Shown: positions 43,871 through 52,857 of the stretch, piece after piece
Position numbering within the stretch: position 1 is the first letter of the stretch
Layout: each line of letters opens with the position of its first letter
Position numbers and translations under genes: made by a program
Source of the DNA: Pseudomonas sp. R28(2017)
GTDB lineage: Bacteria > Pseudomonadota > Gammaproteobacteria > Pseudomonadales > Pseudomonadaceae
Assembly: GCF_002112505.1 (NCBI RefSeq)
Contig: NZ_NEHW01000005.1
Coordinates: forward strand, 352,759 to 416,758
Length of the DNA stretch: 64,000 nucleotides
Direction of reading: 5' to 3'
The notes under the pieces: generated by a model
Database searches by the model: none
Told to the model about the DNA's origin: nothing
What the model saw: only the letters and a program-made list of their open reading frames with translations

Positions 43871-45019
43871 TCACCACTCGGCGAAGCTGCCGTCGGCGTG
43901 GCGCCACACCGGATTGCGCCAGCGGTGGCCGACAGCGGCGCGCTCGATGACGTATTCCTCGTTGATCTCGATACCCAGGCCCGGGCCGTTGGGGATCTTC
44001 ACCATGCCCTGCTCATAGTCGAATACGCCGGGGTCGCGCACGTAGTCGAGCAGGTCGTTGCTCTCGTTGTAATGGATGCCCAGGCTTTGCTCCTGGATGA
44101 AGGCGTTGTAGCAGGCGGCATCCAGCTGCAGGCAGGCCGCCAGGGCAATCGGGCCCAGCGGGCAGTGCAGCGCCAGCGCGACGTCGTAGGCCTCGGCCAT
44201 GTTGGCGATCTTGCGGGTTTCGGTGATGCCGCCGGCGTGGGAGGCGTCGGGCTGGATGATGTCGACATAGCCTTCGCTGAGCACGCGCTTGAAGTCCCAA
44301 CGCGAGAACAGCCGCTCGCCCAGGGCGATCGGGGTACTGGTCAGCGGCGCCAGCTCTTTCAGTGCTTCGTAGTTTTCGCTGAGCACCGGTTCTTCGATGA
44401 ACATCAGCTTGAACGGGTCGAGCTCCTTCATCAGCACCTTGGCCATGGGCTTGTGCACCCGGCCATGGAAGTCGACACCGATGCCAACGTTCGGGCCCAC
44501 CGCATCGCGCACGGCAGCGACATTGGCCAGGGCCTGATCGACCTTGTCGAAGGTGTCGAGAAATTGCAGCTCCTCGGTGCCGTTCATTTTCACGGCAGTG
44601 AAACCCCGGGCAACGGCCTCTTTCGCCGCACGGGCGGTGTCGGCCGGGCGGTCGCCGCCGATCCACGAATACACCCGGATCTTGTCGCGCACCTGGCCGC
44701 CCAGCAGGTCGCTGACCGACACGCCCAGCGCCTTGCCCTTGATGTCCCACAGGGCCTGGTCGATACCGGCCAGGGCGCTCATGTGGATGGCGCCACCACG
44801 GTAGAAGCCGCCACGATAGAGCACGGTCCAGATGTCTTCGATGTTGCGTGGGTCCTTGCCGATCAGGTAGTCGGAAAGCTCTTCGACGGCAGCGGCAACG
44901 GTGTGCGCCCGCCCTTCGACCACCGGCTCGCCCCAACCGGTCACGCCCTGGTCGGTCTCGACCTTGAGGAAGCACCAGCGTGGCGGAACGATGAAGGTGG
45001 TCAGCTTGGTAATTTTCAT
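43871..45019 (-). CDS. dgoD: D-galactonate dehydratase
   Basis: Enolase-superfamily enzyme dehydrating D-galactonate to 2-dehydro-3-deoxygalactonate. 382 aa, the family length. Starts [22 protein letters not shown]; Mg ligands lie in the Asp of GIGVDFHGR, the Glu in FIEEPVL and the Glu in ALGERLFS; the catalytic His dyad includes [13 protein letters not shown]. Within the operon, 38 bp past dgoA and 58 bp before dgoT. Confidence 0.96.
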   Translation of the reverse strand: MKITKLTTFIVPPRWCFLKVETDQGVTGWGEPVVEGRAHTVAAAVEELSDYLIGKDPRNIEDIWTVLYRGGFYRGGAIHMSALAGIDQALWDIKGKALGVSVSDLLGGQVRDKIRVYSWIGGDRPADTARAAKEAVARGFTAVKMNGTEELQFLDTFDKVDQALANVAAVRDAVGPNVGIGVDFHGRVHKPMAKVLMKELDPFKLMFIEEPVLSENYEALKELAPLTSTPIALGERLFSRWDFKRVLSEGYVDIIQPDASHAGGITETRKIANMAEAYDVALALHCPLGPIALAACLQLDAACYNAFIQEQSLGIHYNESNDLLDYVRDPGVFDYEQGMVKIPNGPGLGIEINEEYVIERAAVGHRWRNPVWRHADGSFAEW

Positions 45020-45057
45020 CTGCTTGTCTCTCTTGTTGGATGCAGCGCAGGAATGGA

Positions 45058-45678
45058 TCAGCGCAGGGCTTGCCAGGCGGTCACGTAAGCCTCGGCAGCG
45101 GCCGCGACCTGCCTGGGTGTCATGCCCGGCTTGTACAGGCCGGAGCCGAGGCCGAAGCCTCTGGCGCCAGCGTCGAAGAACTGCTGCAGGTTGCCGGGCG
45201 TGATGCCGCCAACCGGCGCCAGCACGGTGCCGGCGGGCAGCACGGCCAACCAGGCCTTGACCACCGCCGGGCCCATCTGCTCGGCCGGGAACAGCTTGAG
45301 CACGTCGGCACCTTCGGCCAGGGCGGCGAACGCTTCGGTCGGCGTGGCGACACCTGGCGCCAGGTACAGGCCCGCCGCCTTGGCCGCACGCAGCACCTGT
45401 GGGTCACTGTGTGGCATGACGATCAATTGCCCGCCCGCCGCTTTCACCTGGGCCACCTGCGCGGGTGTCAGCACGGTGCCTGCGCCGATCACGCAATCGG
45501 CGGGCAAGCTGCCGCGCAGGATGCGGATGCTTTCGAAGGGCTCGGGCGAATTGAGCGGCACTTCGATGACGCGAAAGCCGGCGCCGTAGAGGACTTCACC
45601 GATGGCGGCGGCTTCGTGCGGTTGCAGGCCGCGCAGGATCGCGATCAGGCCGTTCTGTGCCAGTGCGTGTTCAAGCAT
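45058..45678 (-). CDS. dgoA: 2-dehydro-3-deoxy-6-phosphogalactonate aldolase
   Basis: Cleaves KDPGal to pyruvate and glyceraldehyde-3-phosphate. 206-aa class I aldolase (KDPG/KDPGal family). The N-terminal [13 protein letters not shown] with catalytic Glu/Arg, [11 protein letters not shown], and the Schiff-base Lys in [13 protein letters not shown] are all present. 12 bp from dgoK. The separate 206-aa enzyme indicates that DgoA and DgoD are not fused here, unlike old E. coli annotations. Confidence 0.95.
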   Translation of the reverse strand: MLEHALAQNGLIAILRGLQPHEAAAIGEVLYGAGFRVIEVPLNSPEPFESIRILRGSLPADCVIGAGTVLTPAQVAQVKAAGGQLIVMPHSDPQVLRAAKAAGLYLAPGVATPTEAFAALAEGADVLKLFPAEQMGPAVVKAWLAVLPAGTVLAPVGGITPGNLQQFFDAGARGFGLGSGLYKPGMTPRQVAAAAEAYVTAWQALR

Positions 45679-45690
45679 GTCGGGCTCCCT

Positions 45691-46665
45691 TCAGGATGGA
45701 TGAGTAAGGCCGGCGGCGAGCGCCAGCTGCCACAAGCCGCGTTCGGTGGCCTGCTCGGCCACGCTCACGTGGCTGAAGCCACATGACTGCAGGGCACGGC
45801 TGTAGCGCATGCAGAGCGGACCGTTGCCGATCAGCAGGATCGCCGGCAGGTGCACGCTGTTGCGTCGCTGGCGTTGCACCTTGGCCAGGGCGCAGAGTTC
45901 GTGGCCGATCAGCAGGCCGGAGAGGTAATCGGGCTGGGCGCTGGCGCTCAGCTCACCGGTCAGGCCCAGGCTGCGGGCACTGAACACGGTGGACAGCGGG
46001 CCGATCTCGCCCTCGGCGGACAGCGCGACCTGCACGCCGTGGTCGAATGCCGGGGCATCGAACGCTGCGCCGCGTTGCTGGGTACGGCCGAGGATGCTGT
46101 GCTCGCTGAGCACGGCGAACACTTCACCGGTCATGAAGGTATCGAACTGCACGATGCAGCCGTCGGCCACCTGCACCCATTTCGAATGGCTGCCAGGCAG
46201 GCCGATCAGCAGGTCATCCGTGGAGACGCTGGGCAGTGCGCCGAGCACCTGGGTTTCTTCGCCGCGCATGACATTGGGTAGCCGGGAACGCTGGATCACA
46301 CCGGGCACGATGTGCACATCGACACCGCGGCGGCTGCGCACGGTCTGCAAGGATGCACCCAGGCTGGCGACATTGGCCGGGGTGTCGCGGTAGGCCGCTT
46401 CGCGCCAGCCCTGGGCGCTGCCGACCATGCCGCAGGCAATCACCGGCAGGCCCGGCTGGGCGTCGAGCCAGTCGCCGCAGGCATTGTCGAAGGCCAGTTC
46501 GAAACCGTCGTTGCAGCGTTCGCCGTTGATCAGGCGCGGGGCCTTGGGCAGTTGCATGATGCCACTGGGCAGCGCGCGCACGTCCTGTACCTGGCCGTTG
46601 GCGCCGAGTTTGTAAGCACGAAGGGAGGTGGTTCCCCAGTCGAGCGCGATCAATTGCGCCTGCAT
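45691..46665 (-). CDS. dgoK: 2-dehydro-3-deoxygalactonokinase
   Basis: Phosphorylates KDGal at C6. 324 aa. The ASKHA-type phosphate-1 loop is ALDWGTTSLRAY at the N-terminus; the family block LIGLPGSHSKWVQV (about 155-168) and FMTGEVFAVLSEHSIL follow, with adenosine-binding LLIGNGPLCMRYSRAL near 275. First gene of dgoK-dgoA-dgoD-dgoT-iclR, with its own promoter and palindrome upstream. Confidence 0.95.
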   Translation of the reverse strand: MQAQLIALDWGTTSLRAYKLGANGQVQDVRALPSGIMQLPKAPRLINGERCNDGFELAFDNACGDWLDAQPGLPVIACGMVGSAQGWREAAYRDTPANVASLGASLQTVRSRRGVDVHIVPGVIQRSRLPNVMRGEETQVLGALPSVSTDDLLIGLPGSHSKWVQVADGCIVQFDTFMTGEVFAVLSEHSILGRTQQRGAAFDAPAFDHGVQVALSAEGEIGPLSTVFSARSLGLTGELSASAQPDYLSGLLIGHELCALAKVQRQRRNSVHLPAILLIGNGPLCMRYSRALQSCGFSHVSVAEQATERGLWQLALAAGLTHPS

Positions 46666-46703
46666 CGCTTCACCTGTTCTGTTCTTGGCAGTGAGTGAGG
46701 GCG

Positions 46704-46733
46704 ACTATAAACCTGGGGAACGTGAAATTCCAA
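46704..46733 (-). promoter_or_regulatory. Candidate sigma-70 promoter of the dgo operon
   Basis: On the minus strand TTGGAA (46733-46728), 18-bp spacer, TATAGT (46709-46704). Predicted start near 46697, a leader of about 30 nt before dgoK. Confidence 0.55.
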
Positions 46734-46745
46734 TATGTAAAATAC

Positions 46746-46764
46746 AATCCCATATATAGGGATT
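46746..46764. promoter_or_regulatory. 19-bp perfect palindrome, probable IclR-family operator of dgo
   Basis: AATCCCATATATAGGGATT has two perfect 6-bp arms around a 7-bp AT centre. It lies 13 bp upstream of the candidate dgo -35 in an AT-rich island, the position of an activator or dual regulator site. The IclR protein of the operon is the obvious candidate. Confidence 0.6.
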
Positions 46765-46786
46765 TTTCAATTCAGGATTTTTGTCA

Positions 46787-46884
46787 GGCCATTCGCGGGC
46801 AAGCCCGCTCCCACAAGTGCTCTGCATGGTGCCCGAGGGCAATGCTGTACCTGTGGGAGCGGGCTTGCCCGCGAATCGGACCTG
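46787..46884. repeat. Inverted REP pair between dgoK promoter and gcd
   Basis: Two opposed standard REP copies with an approximately 35-bp spacer. It separates the gcd stop (46894) from the dgo control region. Confidence 0.92.
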
Positions 46885-46893
46885 AAAAAATGG

Positions 46894-49275
46894 CTAATCA
46901 GGCAAGGCAAATGCCATCACATAGTCCCCTTGCCGGGTGCCCAGCGAGCCATGCCCGCCGGCCATCACCAGCACATACTGGCGCCCGTCCTTGCCGGTGT
47001 AGGTCATCGGCGTGGTCTGCGCCCCCGCTGGCAGGCGCCCCTCCCACAGCACCTTGCCGTCACGCACGTCGTAGGCCCGCAGGTACTGGTCGAGGGTGCC
47101 ACTGAGGAACGCCAGGCCACTGGCGGTGGTGAAGCTCCCGCCCAGGCTCGGCACGCCCATGGTCAGCGGGATCGGCACGGGCGAGCTGTCACGCACGGTG
47201 CCGTTCTTGTGCTTCCAGATCACCTTGTGGGTGGTCAGGTCCACGGCCGCCACGTAGCCCCAGGCCGGCGCCTGGCACGGCAGGCCCATCGGCGACAGGA
47301 AGGCACTCATGATCACGCCGTATGGCGCCCCCTTGTTCGGCTGGATGCCCTCGGTCTCGCTCTTGCGCGCAGGCTGGCCGGCAATTTTTTCGGCCGGAAC
47401 CAGCTGCGACCTGAAGGCCATGTAGCTGGGGTTGACGAAGGCGATCTGGCGCACCGGGTCGACCGAGATGCCGCCCCAGTCGAACACGCCGAAATTGCCT
47501 GGGTACACCAGCGAGCCTTGCAGCGACGGCGGCGTGAAAATGCCGTCGTAGCGCAGCGAGCGGAACTCGATGCGGCACAGCAGCTGGTCGAACGGGGTCA
47601 CGCCCCACATGTCGCGCTCGTGCAGGGTCGGCGGCATGAAGTTGAGCTCGGACATCGGCTGGGTCGGCGACGTGTGATCACCTTCCACCGCCCCCTGGGG
47701 CACCGGCGTTTCATGGATCGGCACCAGCGGCTGGCCGTTGCTGCGGTCGAGCACGTAGATGCTGCCCTGCTTGGTCGAGGCCATGACCGCAGGCTTCACG
47801 CCATCGGCGGTCTTGATGTCGACCAGGCTCGGCTGGCCGCCGACATCCATGTCCCACAGGTCGTGATGGGTGAACTGGTAATTCCAGCGCACCTTGCCGG
47901 TGGCGATGTCCAGGGCCACCAGGCCGGCGCTGAATTTCTCGGCCTCCGGCGTGCGGTTGCCACCCCACTGGTCGGGCATCTGGTTGCCCATGGGCAGGTA
48001 CAGCAGGCCGAGCTGTTCATCGGCGCTGATCACCGACCACACGTTCGGCGAGTTACGGGTGTAGAACTGGCCATCGGCGATTGGCGCGGTGGCGTCGGGC
48101 TTGCCGCTGTCCCAGTTCCACACCAGCTGGCCGGTGATCGCGTCGTACGCGCGCACCACACCGGACGGCTCATCGGTGGAGACGTTGTCGGTGACGTGGC
48201 CACCGAGGATCAGCAGGCCACCGGCCACGGTGGGTGGCGAGGTGGAGTAGTAGCCACCGGGGGCGAAAGTGCCAATGTTGCGGGTCAGGTCGATCTGGCC
48301 GTTTTCGCCGAAACCTTCGCACTGCTTGCCGGTGTCGGCATCCAGGGCAATCAGGCGGGTGTCGGCGGTGGGCACGTAGACACGCTTGGCACAGGCCTGC
48401 CCTTCAGCCGGGCTCGCCTGGGACTTGGCCGTGTCGAAGTAGGCCACGCCGCGGCAGGTCATGTGCGCCCAACCTTTGAAGTTGGCAGCGTTCTGGGTGC
48501 TGAGCTTGGGGTCGAAGCGCCAGATCTCCTTGCCACTGTCCGGGTCCAGGGCGATCACCTGGCTGTGCGGGGTGCACACGTAGAGCTTGCCATTGACCTT
48601 GAGCGGGGTGTTTTCCGCCGTGGTTTCGCCTGGGTCATTGGGGCCGGGAATGTCGCCGGTGCGGTAGGTCCAGGCCAGCTTGAGCTTGCCGACGTTCTCT
48701 GGCGTGATCTGCTTGAGTGGCGAATAGCGGTCGCCGAATTCGGTGCGGCCGTAGGCTTGCCAGTCTCCGTCGGGCATTGTCGGCGCGGTGCTGGTGGTGC
48801 CAGCGGTGTCGCGATCAAGTTGGCCGACGAGGGTACCTGGTTGGGTGAACTGGCTGCCCAGGGCCATCAGCCCCGCCGCGACCACGCCCACGCCCAGCAC
48901 GCCCGTCCCCAACGGATACGGCTGGCCCAGGGTCAGCGGCCTGCGCAACCAAGGCAGCAGCAGGATCAGGCCAAGGACGAACCAGAGGGCCAGGCGCGGC
49001 ACCAGTTGCCACCAGTCCAGGCCCACCTCCATCAGTGACCACAGCGTGCTCAGCAGCAGCACGATGCCGTACACGCTCAGCGCTTCACGGCGCCCGGCCA
49101 GCAGCAGGCCAGCGGTTATCAGGAAACCGACACCGGCCAACAGGTAATACAGCGAACCGCCGAGGGTCGCCAGTTTGATGCCGCCGGCCAGCAAGGCCAG
49201 GCCCATCAGCAGAAAGACCACGCCCAGCAGCCTGGGCAGCAATCGCGAAGGTTGTGAAGCACCGGTAGTGCTCAT
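46894..49275 (-). CDS. gcd: PQQ-dependent membrane-bound glucose dehydrogenase
   Basis: Oxidises glucose and other aldoses, including galactose, to lactones in the periplasm and passes electrons to ubiquinone. 793 aa from ATG 49275, supported by GGAG nine bases upstream; in-frame ATGs at 49296 and 49317 have no SD. Five N-terminal membrane segments (about residues 10-130) precede the eight-bladed PQQ propeller, which opens at DWQAYGRTEFGDRYSPLKQITPENV. PQQ contacts include the segment with TFAPGGYYSTSPP, GGNRTPEAE and HHDLWDMDVGGQP. No pqq genes are nearby. The neighbouring dgo operon could process a galactonate product. Confidence 0.94.
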   Translation of the reverse strand: MSTTGASQPSRLLPRLLGVVFLLMGLALLAGGIKLATLGGSLYYLLAGVGFLITAGLLLAGRREALSVYGIVLLLSTLWSLMEVGLDWWQLVPRLALWFVLGLILLLPWLRRPLTLGQPYPLGTGVLGVGVVAAGLMALGSQFTQPGTLVGQLDRDTAGTTSTAPTMPDGDWQAYGRTEFGDRYSPLKQITPENVGKLKLAWTYRTGDIPGPNDPGETTAENTPLKVNGKLYVCTPHSQVIALDPDSGKEIWRFDPKLSTQNAANFKGWAHMTCRGVAYFDTAKSQASPAEGQACAKRVYVPTADTRLIALDADTGKQCEGFGENGQIDLTRNIGTFAPGGYYSTSPPTVAGGLLILGGHVTDNVSTDEPSGVVRAYDAITGQLVWNWDSGKPDATAPIADGQFYTRNSPNVWSVISADEQLGLLYLPMGNQMPDQWGGNRTPEAEKFSAGLVALDIATGKVRWNYQFTHHDLWDMDVGGQPSLVDIKTADGVKPAVMASTKQGSIYVLDRSNGQPLVPIHETPVPQGAVEGDHTSPTQPMSELNFMPPTLHERDMWGVTPFDQLLCRIEFRSLRYDGIFTPPSLQGSLVYPGNFGVFDWGGISVDPVRQIAFVNPSYMAFRSQLVPAEKIAGQPARKSETEGIQPNKGAPYGVIMSAFLSPMGLPCQAPAWGYVAAVDLTTHKVIWKHKNGTVRDSSPVPIPLTMGVPSLGGSFTTASGLAFLSGTLDQYLRAYDVRDGKVLWEGRLPAGAQTTPMTYTGKDGRQYVLVMAGGHGSLGTRQGDYVMAFALPD

Positions 49276-49505
49276 CAGCGAATTCTCCATTTCCATTGAA
49301 CTGAATCGATTAGTCATTCAGAAACGAAGAATAGTATTACGAAATGATTCTGCGACTGGCTGACGCACCGAAAGGAGTACGTCACCACAAATGCTTCAAT
49401 GTGCGCCCTGTCATAGTATGACTTTAATTTCATCCAAGTCCTTGAGATAGAGCCATCGCCGCTAATTGTTCACTTGACGGCTTGAATTTATTGCATTCCC
49501 CAACG

Positions 49506-49534
49506 TTGACAGCGCATTTTCCGCTTGATAAAAA
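49506..49534 (+). promoter_or_regulatory. Sigma-70 promoter of the porin gene
   Basis: A perfect -35 TTGACA (49506-49511), 17-bp spacer and TAAAAA (49529-49534; GATAAA at 49527 is the 15-bp alternative). The predicted start near 49541 adjoins the 13-bp operator. Confidence 0.6.
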
Positions 49535-49542
49535 ACGCCGCA

Positions 49543-49555
49543 GTTGTACGACAAC
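49543..49555. promoter_or_regulatory. GntR-type operator at the porin promoter
   Basis: GTTGTACGACAAC, a perfect dyad (GTTGT-ACG-ACAAC) matching the GT-N3-AC core of FadR-subfamily GntR operators, at about +1 to +15. Related sites at 51036, 59076 and 59151. Confidence 0.65.
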
Positions 49556-49587
49556 ACATAACAAGAACAACATCAGCGGACCCTCCC

Positions 49588-50832
49588 ATGTCGAAAATCT
49601 GCCAGACAACCTTCCCCTTTGCGCTGCTTGGCGCCAGCCTGCTCGGCGGCATCCCGGGCATCAGCCTCGCCCAAGGTTTCGTCGAAGACAGCAAGGCCGT
49701 GCTGGGCCTGCGCAACTTCTACATCAACCGTAATTTCACCAACCCCAGCAACCCGCAGAGCAAGGCCGAGGAATGGACCCAGAGCTTCATTCTCGATGCC
49801 CGTTCCGGCTTCACCGAGGGGCCGGTGGGGTTTGGCGCCGATGTGCTGGGGCTGTGGTCGGTGAAGCTCGATGGTGGTGGCGGCACCTATGGCACGGCGC
49901 TGTTGCCACGCCATGACGATGGGCGCCCCGCGGATGACTACGGCCGCCTGGCGGTGGCGGGCAAGGCGCGCATCTCCAAGACCGAACTGAAGATCGGCGA
50001 ATGGATGCCAGTGCTGCCGATCCTGCGCTCCGACGATGGCCGCTCGCTGCCGCAGACCTTCCGCGGTGGCCAGGTGACCTCCAACGAGATTGCCGGGCTG
50101 ACCCTGTATGGCGGCCAGTTCCGCGGCAACAGCCCGCGCAACGACGCGAGCATGGAAGACATGAGTTACGGCGGCGGCCTGTCGGACCGCTTCAACTTTG
50201 TCGGTGGCGAGTACAAGTTCAACCAGGACCGCACACTGGTCGGGCTGTGGAACGCGGTGCTCAAGGATGTCTACGAACAGCAGTACCTGCAACTGAGCCA
50301 CAGCCAGCCGCTGGGCGACTGGACCCTCGGCGCCAACCTGGGTTACTTCCACGGCGGCGAGGACGGCTCGGAACGCGCCGGCAAGCTGGACAACAAGACC
50401 TATTCGGGGATGTTCTCGGCCAAGTATGGCGGCAACACCTTCTGGGTCGGCCTGCAGAAAGTCGATGGCGATACCTGGATGCGGGTCAACGGCACCAGCG
50501 GCGGGACCTTGGCCAACGACAGTTACAACTCCAGCTTCGACAACGCCAACGAGCGCTCGTGGCAGGTGCGCCACGACTTCAACTTCGTGACGCTCGGGGT
50601 GCCGGGGCTGACCCTGATGAACCGCTATATCAGTGGCCGCGATGTCCACAGCGGGGCAGTGACCGATGGCAAGGAGTGGGTGCGTGAGTCGGAGCTGGCG
50701 TACGTGATCCAGAGCGGGCCGTTCAAGGACCTGAGCGTGAAGTGGCGCAACTCGACCATTCGCCGGGACTACAGCAACAACGAGTTCGATGAGAACCGGC
50801 TGATCTTCAACTATCCGCTTTCGTTGTTGTAA
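49588..50832 (+). CDS. OprD-family outer membrane porin
   Basis: 414 aa. Signal peptide ends in GISLAQG (cleavage near residue 28); the mature start FVEDSKAVLGLRNFYINRNF is characteristic of OprD-type substrate-specific channels. An 18-strand barrel pattern continues to the C-terminus. Typical motifs include DVLGLWSVKLDGGGGT, LKIGEWMPVLPILRSDDGRSLPQ and the plug-like ETWHV-equivalent loops. The location next to udh and its shared operator suggest uptake of uronates or aldarates; the substrate is inferred, not shown. Confidence 0.9.
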   Translation: MSKICQTTFPFALLGASLLGGIPGISLAQGFVEDSKAVLGLRNFYINRNFTNPSNPQSKAEEWTQSFILDARSGFTEGPVGFGADVLGLWSVKLDGGGGTYGTALLPRHDDGRPADDYGRLAVAGKARISKTELKIGEWMPVLPILRSDDGRSLPQTFRGGQVTSNEIAGLTLYGGQFRGNSPRNDASMEDMSYGGGLSDRFNFVGGEYKFNQDRTLVGLWNAVLKDVYEQQYLQLSHSQPLGDWTLGANLGYFHGGEDGSERAGKLDNKTYSGMFSAKYGGNTFWVGLQKVDGDTWMRVNGTSGGTLANDSYNSSFDNANERSWQVRHDFNFVTLGVPGLTLMNRYISGRDVHSGAVTDGKEWVRESELAYVIQSGPFKDLSVKWRNSTIRRDYSNNEFDENRLIFNYPLSLL

Positions 50833-50835
50833 CCG

Positions 50836-50852
50836 GGGCCGCCTTGCGGCCC
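50836..50852 (+). terminator. Hairpin after the porin gene
   Basis: GGGCCGC-CTT-GCGGCCC directly past the stop codon, abutting the REP element. No U tract. Same family as 20894, 55715 and 57647. Confidence 0.45.
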
Positions 50853-50984
50853 TTCGCGGGCAAGCCCGCTCCCACAGGGATCGCGCCAGATTCTAGAAAT
50901 TGAGCAAGACAGTTGCTCCCACAAGATCAGCAGCGCTGCTAATCCCTGTGGGAGCGGGCTTGCCCGCGAAGAGGCCCGAGAAAC
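50853..50984. repeat. Long REP element between porin and udh
   Basis: Two opposed REP copies (about 50853-50880 and 50946-50984) separated by a longer than usual spacer of about 65 bp. The spacer contains GAAATTGAGCAAGAC (50896-50910), which also occurs at 18995-19009, and a truncated REP piece GTTGCTCCCACAAG. Confidence 0.9.
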
Positions 50985-50998
50985 CCACGCAAGCAGCA

Positions 50999-51028
50999 TT
51001 GACAACCCCGGAAAGCGCTGCCGATAAT
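50999..51028 (+). promoter_or_regulatory. Strong sigma-70 promoter of udh
   Basis: TTGACA (50999-51004), 18-bp spacer, GATAAT (51023-51028): eleven of twelve consensus bases. Start predicted near 51035, immediately before the operator at 51036. Confidence 0.75.
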
Positions 51029-51035
51029 CAGCAAA

Positions 51036-51048
51036 GTCATACGACAAC
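51036..51048. promoter_or_regulatory. Operator at the udh promoter (porin-type motif)
   Basis: GTCATACGACAAC matches the porin operator at 11 of 13 positions and sits at the same place relative to the start (+1). Confidence 0.55.
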
Positions 51049-51074
51049 TTACAACAATCACAAGTAGAGCCGCC

Positions 51075-51881
51075 ATGACCACCACCCCCTTCAAGCGCCT
51101 GCTGCTCACCGGAGCCGCAGGCGGCCTGGGCAAGGTGCTTCGCCAACGCCTCACCGGCTGCGCCGAAGTCCTGCGCCTTTCCGACATCGCCGCGATGGCC
51201 CCCGCCACCGGCCCCCATGAAGAAGTCATCCCCTGCGACCTCGCTGACAAGGCGGCGGTCCATGCACTGGTCGAAGGCGTCGACGCCATCGTCCACTTCG
51301 GCGGCGTGTCCACCGAGCATGCGTTCGAGGACATCCTCGGCCCCAACATCTGCGGCGTGTTCCACATCTACGAAGCCGCACGCAAGCACGGGGTCAAACG
51401 GATCATCTTCGCCAGCTCCAACCATGTGATCGGTTTCTACCGCCAGGACCAGCGGATCGACGCCCATGCCCCGCGCCGACCCGACAGCTACTACGGCCTG
51501 TCCAAGTGCTACGGCGAGGATGTCGCCAGCTTCTACTTCGACCGCTACGGCATCGAGACCGTCAGCATCCGCATCGGCTCCTCGTTCGATGAGCCACAGA
51601 ACCCGCGCATGCTCAGCACCTGGCTGAGCTACGACGACCTGACCCAGCTGATCGAGCGCGGCCTGTTCACCGCCGACGTCGGCCACACCGTGGTCTACGG
51701 CGCTTCCGACAACCGCACCGTCTGGTGGGACAACCGCTACGCCGAACACCTGGGCTACCAGCCCAAGGACACTTCCGAAGTGTTCCGTGCAGCGGTAGAG
51801 GCCAAACCAGCGCCTGCCGCCGACGACCCGAGCATGGTCTACCAGGGTGGCGCCTTCGTCGCTGCCGGCCCATTCAGCTGA
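51075..51881 (+). CDS. udh: Uronate dehydrogenase
   Basis: An NAD-dependent SDR that oxidises D-glucuronate and D-galacturonate to the aldarolactones. 268 aa. The NAD motif is LTGAAGGLGKVL (residues 11-22); the catalytic triad is Ser in ASSNHVIGFY (about 110), Tyr in YYGLSKCYGE with Lys four residues on. The short SDR length and the DNRTVWWDNRYAEHLGY C-terminal block match the characterised P. putida Udh. The SMP-30 lactonase follows 26 bp downstream, so product lactone can be opened at once. Confidence 0.96.
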   Translation: MTTTPFKRLLLTGAAGGLGKVLRQRLTGCAEVLRLSDIAAMAPATGPHEEVIPCDLADKAAVHALVEGVDAIVHFGGVSTEHAFEDILGPNICGVFHIYEAARKHGVKRIIFASSNHVIGFYRQDQRIDAHAPRRPDSYYGLSKCYGEDVASFYFDRYGIETVSIRIGSSFDEPQNPRMLSTWLSYDDLTQLIERGLFTADVGHTVVYGASDNRTVWWDNRYAEHLGYQPKDTSEVFRAAVEAKPAPAADDPSMVYQGGAFVAAGPFS

Positions 51882-51907
51882 TCCCCGCCCTGCCAGGAGG
51901 CTCCAGC

Positions 51908-52783
51908 ATGCACTGCGAACTGATCGTCGACGCCCGCAACGGCACGGGTGAAAGCCCGGTGTGGCACCCCAGCGAACAGGCCCTGTACTGGGTCGACATT
52001 CCGGCCCGCCAGCTGCACCGCTGGCAGGACGGCGCCCATCAGGTCTGGCAGGGTGACGAGATGCTCGCCTGCATCGCCCGCACCGAACAGGGGTGGGTCG
52101 CGGGCATGGAAAGCGGCATCTTCCAGCTGCAGGCCAACGCTGACGGTGGCCTCGACAGCCGCCTGTTCGCGGCAGTCGAACACCCGCAACAGGGCATGCG
52201 CTTCAACGATGGCCGCTGCGACCGCCAGGGCCGTTTCTGGGCCGGCAGCATGCTCATGGACATGCAGCAAGGCGCCCATGTCGGCGCCCTGTACCGGGTC
52301 GATGGCGAGGGCCAGCTGCACCAGCAGCTCAAGGACATGATCGTGCCCAACGGCCTGGCCTTCAGCCCTGACGGCACACGCATGTACCTGTCCGACTCGC
52401 ACCCCAACGTGCAGAAGATCTGGCGCTTCGATTACGACATCGACAGCGGCACCCCACACAACCAGCGGCTGTTCGTCGACATGCGCGCCTTCCCCGGCCG
52501 CCCAGACGGCGCCGCCATCGATGCCGACGGCTGCTACTGGATCTGCGGCAACGACGCCGGGCAGATCCACCGTTTCACCCCCGACGGGCGCCTCGACCGC
52601 TCGCTCAGCGTGCCGGTGAAGAAACCGGCGATGTGCGCCTTCGGCGGCGCCAACCTCGACACCTTGTTCGTCACCTCGATTCGCCCCGCAGGCAGCGACC
52701 TCAGCGACCAGCCCCTGGCGGGTGGCGTGTTCGCCCTGCGCCCTGGCGTCCAGGGCCTGGAGGAGCCTGCCTGGCGCGGCTGA
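51908..52783 (+). CDS. SMP-30/gluconolactonase family lactonase
   Basis: 291 aa six-bladed propeller lactonase, cytoplasmic (no signal). It starts with MHCELIVDARNGTGESPVWHP; the metal ligands are the Glu in GTGESPVW, the Asn of FNDGRCDRQGRFW, the Asn in IVPNGLAFSPD and the Asp in RPDGAAIDADGCYW. In this operon it should hydrolyse the lactones made by Udh. AGGAGG lies seven bases upstream of the ATG. Confidence 0.92.
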   Translation: MHCELIVDARNGTGESPVWHPSEQALYWVDIPARQLHRWQDGAHQVWQGDEMLACIARTEQGWVAGMESGIFQLQANADGGLDSRLFAAVEHPQQGMRFNDGRCDRQGRFWAGSMLMDMQQGAHVGALYRVDGEGQLHQQLKDMIVPNGLAFSPDGTRMYLSDSHPNVQKIWRFDYDIDSGTPHNQRLFVDMRAFPGRPDGAAIDADGCYWICGNDAGQIHRFTPDGRLDRSLSVPVKKPAMCAFGGANLDTLFVTSIRPAGSDLSDQPLAGGVFALRPGVQGLEEPAWRG

Positions 52784-52857
52784 ACACAGCCTGCACGACA
52801 CCGCAGCACCCAACACTCACGCGCGAAACCAGATAATAAAAACCACGGAGTTTCACC

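Larger units (their letters stand above)
49276..49587. other. 312-bp divergent control region gcd / porin
   Basis: AT-rich. The right end holds the porin promoter and operator listed separately. The left end should hold the gcd promoter; a TACTAT (plus-strand complement 49331-49336) could be its -10, but I see no good -35. No gene. Confidence 0.55.

Noticed and set aside
46930..49038. Plus-strand frame of about 700 codons opposite gcd
   Set aside because: Antisense shadow of gcd; gcd is supported by membrane segments, PQQ propeller motifs and an SD.
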